Below are positions 33,030-41,516 of a DNA stretch of 64,000 nucleotides, piece by piece. Under the pieces are notes generated by a model, which was not told the DNA's origin, made no database searches, and worked only from the letters and a program-made list of their open reading frames with translations. Every line of letters begins with the position of its first letter. The stretch's first letter is position 1. Position numbers and translations under genes: made by a program. Source of the DNA: Lentzea albidocapillata subsp. violacea (GTDB taxonomy: Bacteria > Actinomycetota > Actinomycetes > Mycobacteriales > Pseudonocardiaceae); assembly GCF_900100275.1 (NCBI RefSeq), contig NZ_FNET01000011.1:1-64000 (forward strand), read 5' to 3'.

Positions 33030-34349
33030 ATGGCCGGGGCTGATGGAGCCGGGCAGCCTACTGCCCGCACACCGCATTTCGACGTTGTCCTTCGTGGTTA
33101 CAACCAGCGACAGGTGAACGAACGAGTCACCCGCTTGGAGTTCGACCTCAAGAACTCGAACCGCGCCCGCGACGCGGCCGCCGCGCAGGTGGGAGAGCTC
33201 ACCAAGCTCCTGAACTCGATGCGCGCTGACCTAGACAAGAGCAAGATCCAGCTCCAGAACCTCGCCACCAGTCCGGTGAGCGCGTCGAACGTGACCGAGC
33301 GTGTCCGCGTGATGATGAGCCTGGCCGAGGAAGAGATCGCGGACATCCGCAAGGACGCCCTCGACAAGGCCGCCGCGACGCGGGGTGAGGCCGAGAAGTG
33401 GGCGGCCGGCCAGCGCGAGGCCCACCAGCGCCTGCTCGCCGAGACCGAGGCACGCCGCAAGCAGCTCGAGGTGAACTACCAGCAGCGCCACGCCGAGCTC
33501 GACCAGCAGACCGCCGGCCGCAGGTCGGAGCTGGAGGCGGAGCACGCGGCACTGCAGGCGAAGCTCGGCGCCGAGCACGAGGCCCTGGTCGCCGAGGTGC
33601 GCGCGAACGGTGAGCACCTCGCCGCCGAGTTCGAGAAGAAGTCGGCCGACCTGGACGCCCACCGCGTCGAACTGGACGCCAAGTACAAGGCGTACCACGA
33701 CGAGCTGGACAAGGAGTACGACAGCCTCAAGGCGACGCTGACCGCGGAGCACCAGAAGCTGATGGCGGACGCGCGGGCCGAGGCCGAGCGGATCGCCGCC
33801 GACGCGGAGGCCAAGCGGACCGCGGCGCTGCAGAAGCTCGACAGCGAGCTCCAGGCCAAGCAGGAGGAGGCCGCGAAGGTCCTCTCCGACCTCGAAGCCG
33901 AGACGATCGCTCGCGCCGAGAAGACCACCACCGAGGCGTCCGAGAAGGCCGTTGCCCTGGTCAGTGCCGCGGAGGAGAAGGCGGCGACGACCCTGCGCGA
34001 GTCCGAGGAGAAGGCCGAAACCACCGTGCGCGAGGCCAGCGAGAAGGCCGTCACGCTCGTCCGCGACGCCGAGACCCGGACGTCGGCGCTGGTGCGCGAC
34101 GCCGAGGAGAAGACGGCCGCGGCCGTCGCCGAGGCGGACCAGCGCGCGGCCGCCGCGGCCGAGAAGGAGTCGTCGCTGCGGTCGGCGCACGACAACCTCG
34201 CGACGCAGTTCCACGCCGCGCAGGCAGCGGTCGAGGCAGCGATGTCGGTGCTCAAGCCGCTGGAGGACGTGAACGGCGACGACGAGCCCGTCGCGCCTTC
34301 CGGTGAGCAGAAGACCGAGCAGCTGCCGAAGCCGCGGCAGAAGGACTGA
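33030..34349 (+). CDS. DivIVA-like long coiled-coil protein (FilP/Scy-like)
   Basis: 439 residues. The N-terminus has a DivIVA-type crossing motif (HFDVVLRGYNQRQVNERVTRLE), then almost uninterrupted Ala/Glu/Lys/Arg coiled coil (about 25-410) with imperfect repeats such as ASEKAVALVSAAEEKAATTL. A short acidic tail follows. This matches actinobacterial polar-growth cytoskeleton proteins (Scy/FilP, Wag31 relatives), often misnamed cellulose-binding. ATG 33030 is chosen with GGTAGGG upstream; GTG 33021 is possible. Divergent from pyc across 235 bases in which I recognise no further feature. Confidence 0.85.
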   Translation: MAGADGAGQPTARTPHFDVVLRGYNQRQVNERVTRLEFDLKNSNRARDAAAAQVGELTKLLNSMRADLDKSKIQLQNLATSPVSASNVTERVRVMMSLAEEEIADIRKDALDKAAATRGEAEKWAAGQREAHQRLLAETEARRKQLEVNYQQRHAELDQQTAGRRSELEAEHAALQAKLGAEHEALVAEVRANGEHLAAEFEKKSADLDAHRVELDAKYKAYHDELDKEYDSLKATLTAEHQKLMADARAEAERIAADAEAKRTAALQKLDSELQAKQEEAAKVLSDLEAETIARAEKTTTEASEKAVALVSAAEEKAATTLRESEEKAETTVREASEKAVTLVRDAETRTSALVRDAEEKTAAAVAEADQRAAAAAEKESSLRSAHDNLATQFHAAQAAVEAAMSVLKPLEDVNGDDEPVAPSGEQKTEQLPKPRQKD

Positions 34350-34361
34350 GTTCTACCCGGG

Positions 34362-34410
34362 GAACGGCGGCAGGCTGCTCGTGGCCCAGCCCGTGTGGCA
34401 GCCGCCGTTC
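34362..34410. terminator. Candidate convergent terminator
   Basis: GAACGGCGGC (34362-34371) and GCCGCCGTTC (34401-34410) are exact inverse complements with a 29-base loop, lying between the ends of the coiled-coil gene and the peptidase gene. The long loop makes termination less certain. Confidence 0.45.
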
Positions 34411-34468
34411 GCCGCGAAGTCGCTCGCGAACCCTCAGCGGTGAAGGCACCGCGCCTCTCGGCCCACGG

Positions 34469-36037
34469 TCACCGCGGGGCGAAGTCGGTGCAGTCGATCT
34501 TCTTGTCCGGAAGCCGGCCGGTGGCCAGGAACGTCACCGTCGTCTCGTCCACGCACGTGGAGCCCTGATCGAAAACGTAGTGCCCGCCGTTGTCCGCGCC
34601 CACGAACGCCGCTCGCTCGCCGAGGACCTCGTACAGCCCGAGGCCGTCCTCCCACGGTGTGGCGTTGTCCCTGCGGTTCTGCAGGATCAGCGTGTTGCGC
34701 GGCCCTTCGTCCGTCACGCGGACGGGTTCTTCGATCGGCTTCGGCCAGAACGCGCACGCCCAGATGTTGGCGGGCATGCCCGCGGTGAGTGGCCAGGTCG
34801 CGCGGTCCGCGGCGGTGCGGCGGGCGTACTCGTCGACGTCGCCGGACCACGATGCGTCACCACAGGTCAGTGCCAGGAACATGGTGGCCTGGTTGTCGGC
34901 CGGCACGCCGGGGGTCGGCGGCGGTGCCGCGAAGACCTGCTGTAGCACCTGGCCGTCCGCCTCGGTGAGCGTGCCGCCGGTCAGGCCTGCGGCGGCCTTC
35001 CAGAACTGCGCAAGCATCGGGAGGGTGTCGTTGTGCAACAGGAGGCTGTAGGTGACGGTGCGCAGCATCGAACCCGTCAGGGACTGCGGGGTGCCGGGGA
35101 CGGGCGCGGGGGTGCGGTCGAGGCGGTCGGCGAGTGCGATGTACTTCCGGGTCACCTCGCCGACGGTGCCGCCCAGTCCGAGCGTGGCGTGCTGCGCCGC
35201 GGCAACCCCTGCCGCGTCGGAGAAGCGTTCCGACATGGCCTTGCCCCAGTTGTCCTTCGCGTGGGCCCAGACCTTCGTGGGGTCGACGTTGCCCTCGAGG
35301 ACCACCCGGTCGGCGCGCTCCGGGAACAGTGACCCGTAGACGGTGCCGAGGTACGTGCCGTAGGACTGACCCCAGTAGGAGATCTTCTCCTCACCGAGCG
35401 CCGTGCGGATGCGGTCCATGTCGCGGGCCGTGTTGGCGGTGGTGAAGTACCGGAGCTTCTCGCCCGCGTTCTTCGCGCACCGGCCGGCGTCGGCGCGGGC
35501 GCGCTCGACATTCGCGGCGATCGAGCCGTCCGCGGCCGGGTACGGGAACAGGCCGGCCAGAGACGGGTCGTCGAGGCCACAGCTCTGCGGGGTGCTGTGC
35601 CCGACCCCACGCGGGTCGAAGCCGATCAGGTCGTAGGCCGCCAGCACCGGCGGCGGCAGCGTCGGTGCCACGACACCCGGTGTGTCCAGGCCGGGCAACG
35701 CCGGGCCGCCTGGATTCAGCATCAGGACACCGCGGCGGTCGCTGGACTTCGCGGCCGGCAGCTTCGAGACGGCCACCTCGATCTTCTCGCCGCCGGGATT
35801 GCGGTAGTCCAGCGGAACCTTCACCGTGGTGCAGGTGAGGCGAGGGTCGCGACTGACGCCCTCGGCCAGCACCGGGCACGTGCCCCAGGTGATCGGCGTG
35901 GCCGCCTCGGCAGTGACCGGTGACTTCGCGTCTTCCGGAGCGGCCCCACAGGCCGCCACCGCGGCGATGGTGAGCGACACCGCGCACGCCACCCTGGTGA
36001 ACCTTCGGGGGATACCGGTTCCTGCTGACCGTTGCAT
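34469..36037 (-). CDS. Secreted lipoprotein alpha/beta-hydrolase (tripeptidyl aminopeptidase type)
   Basis: 522 residues. The signal peptide ends in a lipobox (AVAAC, Cys about 30), so the enzyme is probably lipid-anchored outside. An alpha/beta-hydrolase fold follows: LNPGGPALPG oxyanion region, DPRGVGHS, nucleophile elbow YWGQSYGTYLG (Ser about 225), and the C-terminal TAP domain with ILQNRRDNATPWEDGL (Asp) and ADNGGHYVF (His). The family cleaves short peptides from N-termini. ATG 36037 gives the best signal peptide. Confidence 0.9.
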   Translation of the reverse strand: MQRSAGTGIPRRFTRVACAVSLTIAAVAACGAAPEDAKSPVTAEAATPITWGTCPVLAEGVSRDPRLTCTTVKVPLDYRNPGGEKIEVAVSKLPAAKSSDRRGVLMLNPGGPALPGLDTPGVVAPTLPPPVLAAYDLIGFDPRGVGHSTPQSCGLDDPSLAGLFPYPAADGSIAANVERARADAGRCAKNAGEKLRYFTTANTARDMDRIRTALGEEKISYWGQSYGTYLGTVYGSLFPERADRVVLEGNVDPTKVWAHAKDNWGKAMSERFSDAAGVAAAQHATLGLGGTVGEVTRKYIALADRLDRTPAPVPGTPQSLTGSMLRTVTYSLLLHNDTLPMLAQFWKAAAGLTGGTLTEADGQVLQQVFAAPPPTPGVPADNQATMFLALTCGDASWSGDVDEYARRTAADRATWPLTAGMPANIWACAFWPKPIEEPVRVTDEGPRNTLILQNRRDNATPWEDGLGLYEVLGERAAFVGADNGGHYVFDQGSTCVDETTVTFLATGRLPDKKIDCTDFAPR

Positions 36038-36349
36038 CGTCTTCAACGTCCTCGACCTCGATTGTCGGCGTACCACGACGCACTGACGTCGTCGCCAACG
36101 AAACCTATGGAAGACCGCGATGCAACGAATCCCCTTGGCGTGGACACTGTCCTGTAGTCCTCACGGGGGACAGGGCGCCGACTGGCCGTCGTCCCGCGTG
36201 ACCCCCCGATAGGGCGAACGCGGAGTTCGCCGCCCGCATCGAACTCACCGCCTGGCAACACAACCAGCGCGGAGTCGACTGGCAGCTCACCACCGACGAA
36301 CACGCGTCAAACTCCGCCGTGTACCACCAGAGTTGGCCGCGGCACTCTG
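36038..36349. other. Intergenic region upstream of the peptidase
   Basis: 312 bases between the start of the peptidase gene and the end of recG. The half near the peptidase presumably has its promoter. The half near recG contains the transposase-like remnant listed separately (36214-36351). No intact gene was seen. Confidence 0.6.
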
Positions 36350-36351
36350 CT
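36214..36351 (+). pseudogene. Possible transposase C-terminal remnant
   Basis: A plus-strand frame without start reads AEFAARIELTAWQHNQ then GVDWQLTTDEHA, resembling the tail of IS630-type transposases (helix, N-x-x-x-x-x-V-D/R-W-x-F/L-T-T-x-x-A). The expected last residues are not recognisable and no inverted repeats were found. Treated as a decayed fragment. Confidence 0.4.
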
Positions 36352-39300
36352 AGGTCTTCTCCAGGAACTCGGCGCGCTCGTCTGTCAGCAACGTCGCCAC
36401 CATCCCCGCGAGGCCGGGGTGCCGCTCCAGGTCCGGGTCCGCGTCCACGACCTGCTGGGCGGCCGTGCGGGCGTCCGCGATGATGTCCTCGTCGCGCAGC
36501 AGGGACAGCATCTTCAGGCCCGAGCGGCGGCCTGACTGGGCGGCGCCGAGGATGTCGCCCTCGCGGCGCAGCTCCAGGTCCAGCTGGGCGAGTTCGAAGC
36601 CGTCCAGAGTGGACTCGACGGCGCGGAGGCGTTCCATCGTCGCGGTCATCTCCGGCATTTCGGTGACCAGCAGGCAGAGGCCCGGCGCGCTGCCGCGGCC
36701 CACCCGGCCGCGGAGCTGGTGGAGCTGCGAGACGCCGAAGCGGTCCGCGTCCATGATGGCCATGACGGTGGCGTTCGGGACGTTGACGCCCACCTCGATG
36801 ACGGTGGTGGCCACCAGGACGTGGACCTCGTTGGCCGAGAAGGCGCGCATCACCGCGTCCTTCTCCTCGGGGGGCATGCGGCCGTGCAGGATCTCGATTC
36901 GCAGGCCGCGCAACGGGCCCGCGGCGAGCATGGTCGCCACGTCGATCACGGACAGGGCCGGGCGCTTGTCCTCGTCGTCGGACTTCGCCGGCTCCTCGTC
37001 GCCGATGCGCGGGCAGACGAAGTACGCCTGGTGGCCCTTCGCCACCTCCTCGCGCACGCGGGCGAACGCCCGGTCGAGCCAGGCGGGCTTCTCGCGGACG
37101 GGCACCACCGAGGTCTTGATCGGCGAGCGGCCTCCCGGCAGCTCGCGCAGGGCCGAGACCTCCAGGTCGCCGTAGACCGTCATGGCCACCGTGCGCGGGA
37201 TCGGCGTCGCCGTCATGACCAGCACGTGGGGGTTCTCGCGTTCGCCGCGCGCGCTCAGGGCCGCTCGTTGTTCCACGCCGAAGCGGTGTTGCTCGTCGAC
37301 CACGACGAGGCCCAGGGAGTGGAACTCCACCTTCTCCTGGATGATCGCGTGCGTGCCGACGACGATGCCCGCCTCGCCGGTCACGATGTCGAGCAACGCC
37401 TGACGGCGCTGGGCCGTGTTCATCGAACCCGTCAGCAGCGTCACGCGCGTCGCGTCCTCGGCACCGCCCAGCTGGCCTGCCTGGGCGAGGTCGCCGAGCA
37501 TCTCGGTCAACGAGCGAGCGTGTTGTGCCGCAAGGACTTCCGTGGGCGCGAGCATCGCGGACTGGCGGCCCGCGTCGACGGCCTGGAGCATCGCTCGCAA
37601 CGCAACCATGGTGTTGTGGGTGACCACAAAGTGGTCGGTGACGTAGAGCTGGTCAGGGTGTGCGACGGAGATGCACTGCACTGGCTTGCGGCCGACGAAC
37701 TCGACCGCACGGATCGCCCGCACAGGCTTCTCGTACTTGGTGCGTTCCTTGACAAGCTCCGCTTTCCGAGAGAGACGGAACGGCGGGAACTCGTTGGGCA
37801 GACGAAGGCTGACCAGGTGGTACGTGTTTCCCATCTTCTCGACAGGGCGGACTCTGCCCGTGCCACCCAGTGACTCCGCCAGCCAGGACACCTGATCAGC
37901 GAGCCGTGGTGACGCCGACAGGAAGGTCACGTTCGAACCATAGTCGTGATCGAGCGTGCCATCGGTGTCCAGCAGCCCCTGTAGCAGCGCATGCCGAACC
38001 TTCACCGGGGCGATCAGATAGTTCTCGGGCAGGAACTTGTCCCTGGCACGGTGACCGTAGACCCCGAGAGTCCGCAACGCGTTGAGAACCGGGTTCGTGC
38101 CCTTGCGACATCCGTTCACAAACCAGTCGTACTTGTTCGCCCACTCAGGCTTGACGAGGTGTGCACCCTTCGGAAGAGCCGCCATCATTTCTACGAGCAA
38201 CTCCGGATCAGCGCTGGTGAACATGACTCTTCCGTTGAGCAGAGAGCCGTCTCCGATCAAGAGCCCCAGCACGTACGGGTCCAGCGGCCGGTCGGTCACA
38301 CAGTCCAACTCCGGTGCTTCCACCACGGGCAGGTGCCACTTCGACGACCTGTTCGCTGTTGTCAGGTCGTCGCGGATCTCCCGCAACGTCAGCACTTTGA
38401 GCGGATTTCCTCGGTGCCGGCGCACAGTCGTGTTCACGGCCCACAAGTGCTCGAGATCAGACTCCACACTGCGCCCATCAGAGAGCACTACTCGATAGAC
38501 ATCTCGCTCGCCTTGGGGAAAAACCCCGGTCACGACGGTGATCTCGCCGTTGGGCGCGATCACCTCGTCCCCGACTCGAACCTCGCCCATCTTGATGAAA
38601 CCGGTCGGCGTGAGAACGAGCGAGTCAAGCGGTTGAGCCTTGCCCGAGCCGACCTCGCCTTGCAGGAGGCGGTTCATCGGCACGGTGGATTCCAGGTCCG
38701 ACGCGATCGTCTCGCCGACCTCCACCTGGCCCGCCGTCAGCGTGAACGGCAGCCGCGCGTCGAACGCGTCCAGGATCCCGCCGGACCTACGCGCACAGGC
38801 GGGCGCCGGCCGGGCCGTCGAAGCCTTGCGGCGCTGGGCGAGGGCGAGCTGCACGGCCAGCGCCTCGTCCCACTTCAACCGCAGCTGCGCGACGGAGATC
38901 TGCGCCCAGCTCTCCGGCCGGTGGATCGCCCGCAGCGCGTCCTCCAGGCCGATCAGGCCCTGCTCCTCGCGGAAGTCGGCGGGCAGCGGGTCCTCCGGCA
39001 CGCCGTCCCAGACCTCCAGGAGCTGCTTCACGCAGTTCGCGATGTTCCACGTGTTGATGTGCTGCGACGCCGGGTAGATGGGCAGGAACGCCTGCAGGAA
39101 CGACGACCCGTCCTGCTCCGCGGTGAGCACCTCGAACGCCGGGTGCACCAGTTGCAGGTTCTGCCGGTAGCGGCCCACCTTGCCGGCGAACAGCGCGCGC
39201 GTGCCCGGCAGCAGCTCCTGCTCGGCGACGAACGCCGGCTTGCCGAAGAACACCAGGTGCAGCTCGGAGGTGCCGTCGGTGATCACGGCCTCCGTCATCT

Positions 39301-39532
39301 GGCCGCGGCGCGCCTTCATCTGGCGCTTCTGGCACTTGCGGACCTCGGCCTGCACCGTGACGTGCTCGTCGATTTCCAGCGACCTGATGTCGGTCAGCTT
39401 CCCGCGCTCGTCGTACCGGCGCGGGTAGTGACGCAGCAGGTCACCGACCGTCGTGAGGCCGAGGCCGGTCTCCAGTGCGTCGGCGGACTTCTTGCCGAGC
39501 AACGGCTGCAGCTTGTCGTCGAAGGAGATCAT
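36350..39532 (-). CDS. recG: ATP-dependent DNA helicase RecG, containing an intein
   Basis: Fork-reversal and branch-migration helicase. Precursor of 1,060 residues; removing the intein (299-640) leaves 718, close to the usual RecG length. The N-terminal wedge/OB domain (about 1-250) has HVTVQAEVRKC and VFFGKPAF. Walker A is split: GEVGSGK ends at 298 and T follows the intein. Later motifs are intact: LAPTEVLAAQHA (Ia), DEQHRFGVEQ (II, about 746), MTATPIPRT (III), TTVIEVGVNVPNA (V) and QLRGRVGRG (VI). Helicase activity therefore depends on splicing. Its start lies 14 bases after the stop of the DAK-type gene. Confidence 0.97.
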   Translation of the reverse strand: MISFDDKLQPLLGKKSADALETGLGLTTVGDLLRHYPRRYDERGKLTDIRSLEIDEHVTVQAEVRKCQKRQMKARRGQMTEAVITDGTSELHLVFFGKPAFVAEQELLPGTRALFAGKVGRYRQNLQLVHPAFEVLTAEQDGSSFLQAFLPIYPASQHINTWNIANCVKQLLEVWDGVPEDPLPADFREEQGLIGLEDALRAIHRPESWAQISVAQLRLKWDEALAVQLALAQRRKASTARPAPACARRSGGILDAFDARLPFTLTAGQVEVGETIASDLESTVPMNRLLQGEVGSGKAQPLDSLVLTPTGFIKMGEVRVGDEVIAPNGEITVVTGVFPQGERDVYRVVLSDGRSVESDLEHLWAVNTTVRRHRGNPLKVLTLREIRDDLTTANRSSKWHLPVVEAPELDCVTDRPLDPYVLGLLIGDGSLLNGRVMFTSADPELLVEMMAALPKGAHLVKPEWANKYDWFVNGCRKGTNPVLNALRTLGVYGHRARDKFLPENYLIAPVKVRHALLQGLLDTDGTLDHDYGSNVTFLSASPRLADQVSWLAESLGGTGRVRPVEKMGNTYHLVSLRLPNEFPPFRLSRKAELVKERTKYEKPVRAIRAVEFVGRKPVQCISVAHPDQLYVTDHFVVTHNTMVALRAMLQAVDAGRQSAMLAPTEVLAAQHARSLTEMLGDLAQAGQLGGAEDATRVTLLTGSMNTAQRRQALLDIVTGEAGIVVGTHAIIQEKVEFHSLGLVVVDEQHRFGVEQRAALSARGERENPHVLVMTATPIPRTVAMTVYGDLEVSALRELPGGRSPIKTSVVPVREKPAWLDRAFARVREEVAKGHQAYFVCPRIGDEEPAKSDDEDKRPALSVIDVATMLAAGPLRGLRIEILHGRMPPEEKDAVMRAFSANEVHVLVATTVIEVGVNVPNATVMAIMDADRFGVSQLHQLRGRVGRGSAPGLCLLVTEMPEMTATMERLRAVESTLDGFELAQLDLELRREGDILGAAQSGRRSGLKMLSLLRDEDIIADARTAAQQVVDADPDLERHPGLAGMVATLLTDERAEFLEKT
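37613..38638 (-). other. Class 3 intein with LAGLIDADG endonuclease, in the RecG Walker A motif
   Basis: 342 codons in frame, between Lys298 and the following Thr of GSGK/T. Residue 1 is Ala (AQPLDSLVLTPTGF), so the normal Cys/Ser nucleophile is absent. Block B reads DLEHLWAV (His64, Trp66), block F reads KPVQCISV (Cys322) and block G ends VVTHN (Thr340, His341, Asn342): Trp, Cys and Thr together are the WCT signature of class 3 inteins, which start splicing from the block F Cys. Endonuclease motifs are LGLLIGDGSL (124-133) and LLQGLLDTDGTL (218-229), each with its acidic residue. Base composition in this segment is less GC-biased at the third position (e.g. AGTGGTCGGTGACGT region), fitting later acquisition. 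Confidence 0.93.
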
Positions 39533-39546
39533 CGCGCCCTATTGAA

Positions 39547-41157
39547 CTACTCGACACCGACAAAAATCACCGTGTCCGGCTGTCCACCCGGATACGCCGT
39601 CACCTCGACCTCCGGATGGGTGACCCGCACGTGGTCCTCCAACACGTCGGCCAGGCCTTCGGGCGCGTCCGCGCCGAGGATCACGGTCACCAGCTCGCCG
39701 CCGCCCGCCAGCATGCGGTCGACCAGCCGGCAGGACAGGTCCATCAACGACTCCGGCGCCGCGGGGCCCGGTTCGATCAGCACGACCTCGCCGTCCAGCA
39801 TGCCCAGCAGGTCACCCGGCTGGCAGCGGCCCACCCACGTGAGTGCCTCGTCGGCGGCGATCGAGAGTTCGCCACGGCGCGTGGCGGCGGCGGCCTCGGC
39901 CATCGCGACAACGTCGTCACCGGCACGCCTGGAAGAGTCGTGCACCGCCAACGCCGCGAGGGCCTGCACGGGCGAGAACGTCGGCACCACCACTACGTCC
40001 TGCCCTGCGGCCTGCGCGTACGCCACGGCCTCGTCCAAGGCCTCGCGGAGGTCCGGATCACCCGGCAGTACCGCGACGTGACGCGCGCGCGTCGACACGA
40101 TGGCCGACACCAGGTCCGTGGGCGTCGCCGAAGAAGAAGCGAGGTCGAACACCGTGGCACCCTCCGCGCGGAACAGGTCCACGGCACCGCTCACCACCAC
40201 CACGATGGCCCGGTCACGCACGAACCGTGACGCCTGCGCGGCGATCTGATCGGCGAACCGCGCCACGGTAATGCGGTGCGGACGCCCCGCGCGCACACCC
40301 GACTCGACGGCCGCACCGATGTCGTTGCAGTGCACGTGCACGGTCCACAGCGAGACGCCGTCGCCCACCACCGACACGCAGTCGCCCAGCCCGTTCAACG
40401 TGGCGCGCAGCTCGGCGACCGCCTCCTCCGAGGTGCCGTCGAGCAGGTACATGACCTCGTACTCGAACTCAGACGACCCGCTCTCGCGCTCGGTCGTCAG
40501 CGATTCCGGCGTGCGCGGCAGCAACGGCGCGTCCATCGGTGTCTCCACAGTCTGGCCGGTGATGACCGCGGCCAATGTGTCCAACAACACAACGAGCCCT
40601 CGCCCGCCGGCGTCGACCACCCCGGCCCTGGCCAGCACGGCGAGCTGACGCGGCGTATCGGCCAGTGCGACGGCACCCGCGCGCGACGCCGCCATCACCA
40701 CGTCGTCCAGTTCGTCCGACGCGCAGTCACGAGCGGCCTCGGACGCCGCGTGCAGCACCGTCAGAACGGTGCCGGCAACCGGCTTGGACACAGCGGCGGT
40801 GGCCAGCTCATCAGCCCGATGCAGGCCTTTGCGCAGAGACGTGCCGGTGACCAGGGAGACCTCCTGCACGGTCTCGGCCAGGCCCCGGAGCACCTGGGAC
40901 AGGATCACGCCGGAGTTCCCGCGCGCCCCGGCCAGCGCGCCGCGGGCGAGCGCCGACAGCGCGTCCCCCACCGTCGACATGGGCGAGCGCAGCAGCGCGT
41001 CGAGCGCCGACTGCATCGTGTGCAGCAGGTTCGTGCCTGTGTCACCATCCGGGACGGGGAAGACGTTGATCTGGTCGATCGACTCCCGATTAGCGTCCAA
41101 CGACCGCACGCAGGCGTCTGCCCATCTGCGCACCGCGACCGCATCCATGACCTGCAT
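39547..41157 (-). CDS. DAK2/DhaL-type kinase, fatty acid kinase (FakA)-like
   Basis: 536 residues. The N-terminal DhaL/DAK2 domain (about 1-200) has the nucleotide motif FPVPDGDTGTNLLHT, GARGNSGVILSQ and GVVDAGGRGLVV. A middle segment (EFEYEVMYLLDG... VHVHCNDIG) and a C-terminal domain (about 290-536, YPGGQPDTVIFVGVE end) match the FakA/YloV arrangement. Staphylococcal FakA phosphorylates FakB-bound fatty acids; no fakB/DegV gene is in the window, so the substrate here is inferred. In mycobacteria the equivalent locus is also beside recG. ATG 41157 preferred (ATG 41148 possible). Confidence 0.88.
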   Translation of the reverse strand: MQVMDAVAVRRWADACVRSLDANRESIDQINVFPVPDGDTGTNLLHTMQSALDALLRSPMSTVGDALSALARGALAGARGNSGVILSQVLRGLAETVQEVSLVTGTSLRKGLHRADELATAAVSKPVAGTVLTVLHAASEAARDCASDELDDVVMAASRAGAVALADTPRQLAVLARAGVVDAGGRGLVVLLDTLAAVITGQTVETPMDAPLLPRTPESLTTERESGSSEFEYEVMYLLDGTSEEAVAELRATLNGLGDCVSVVGDGVSLWTVHVHCNDIGAAVESGVRAGRPHRITVARFADQIAAQASRFVRDRAIVVVVSGAVDLFRAEGATVFDLASSSATPTDLVSAIVSTRARHVAVLPGDPDLREALDEAVAYAQAAGQDVVVVPTFSPVQALAALAVHDSSRRAGDDVVAMAEAAAATRRGELSIAADEALTWVGRCQPGDLLGMLDGEVVLIEPGPAAPESLMDLSCRLVDRMLAGGGELVTVILGADAPEGLADVLEDHVRVTHPEVEVTAYPGGQPDTVIFVGVE

Positions 41158-41305
41158 GGCGGCGAGAGTATCCACCCGGTTTGGCCGAGGGTGAGGCCAC
41201 CGGCTACCCTCATTGAGTTGCCGTGCCCGGTTGAGGCTTGTGCACGCTTGCGCGCCCACCGGGACGCGAGACTTACCGCTTGAGGAACCTGAAGGAGTGG
41301 CTGAC

Positions 41306-41497
41306 GTGGCTGCCGTGTGCGACGTCTGTGGCAAGGGGCCGGGCTTCGGCCATTCGGTTTCGCACTCCCAGCGGAAGACGAACCGCCGCTGGAACCCGAA
41401 CATCCAGTCTGTGCGCGCGAAGGTCTCGGCCTCGCAGCGCCAGCGGATCAACGTGTGCACGTCTTGCCTGAAGGCCGGCAAGGTCGTGCGCGGCTGA
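41306..41497 (+). CDS. rpmB: 50S ribosomal protein L28
   Basis: 63 residues: [30 protein letters not shown] is the L28 N-terminus; the pairs C-DV-C and C-TS-C make this the zinc-binding (C+) form. GTG 41306 after GAAGGAG. Actinobacteria often carry a second, zinc-free L28 under Zur control elsewhere; this one is the standard copy by position. Confidence 0.97.
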   Translation: MAAVCDVCGKGPGFGHSVSHSQRKTNRRWNPNIQSVRAKVSASQRQRINVCTSCLKAGKVVRG

Positions 41498-41516
41498 TCA
41501 CCGCCACAGATCGTTT

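Noticed and set aside
37991..40081. 696-codon plus-strand frame opposite recG and its intein
   Set aside because: Shadow frame with no domain; recG and intein blocks are on the minus strand.
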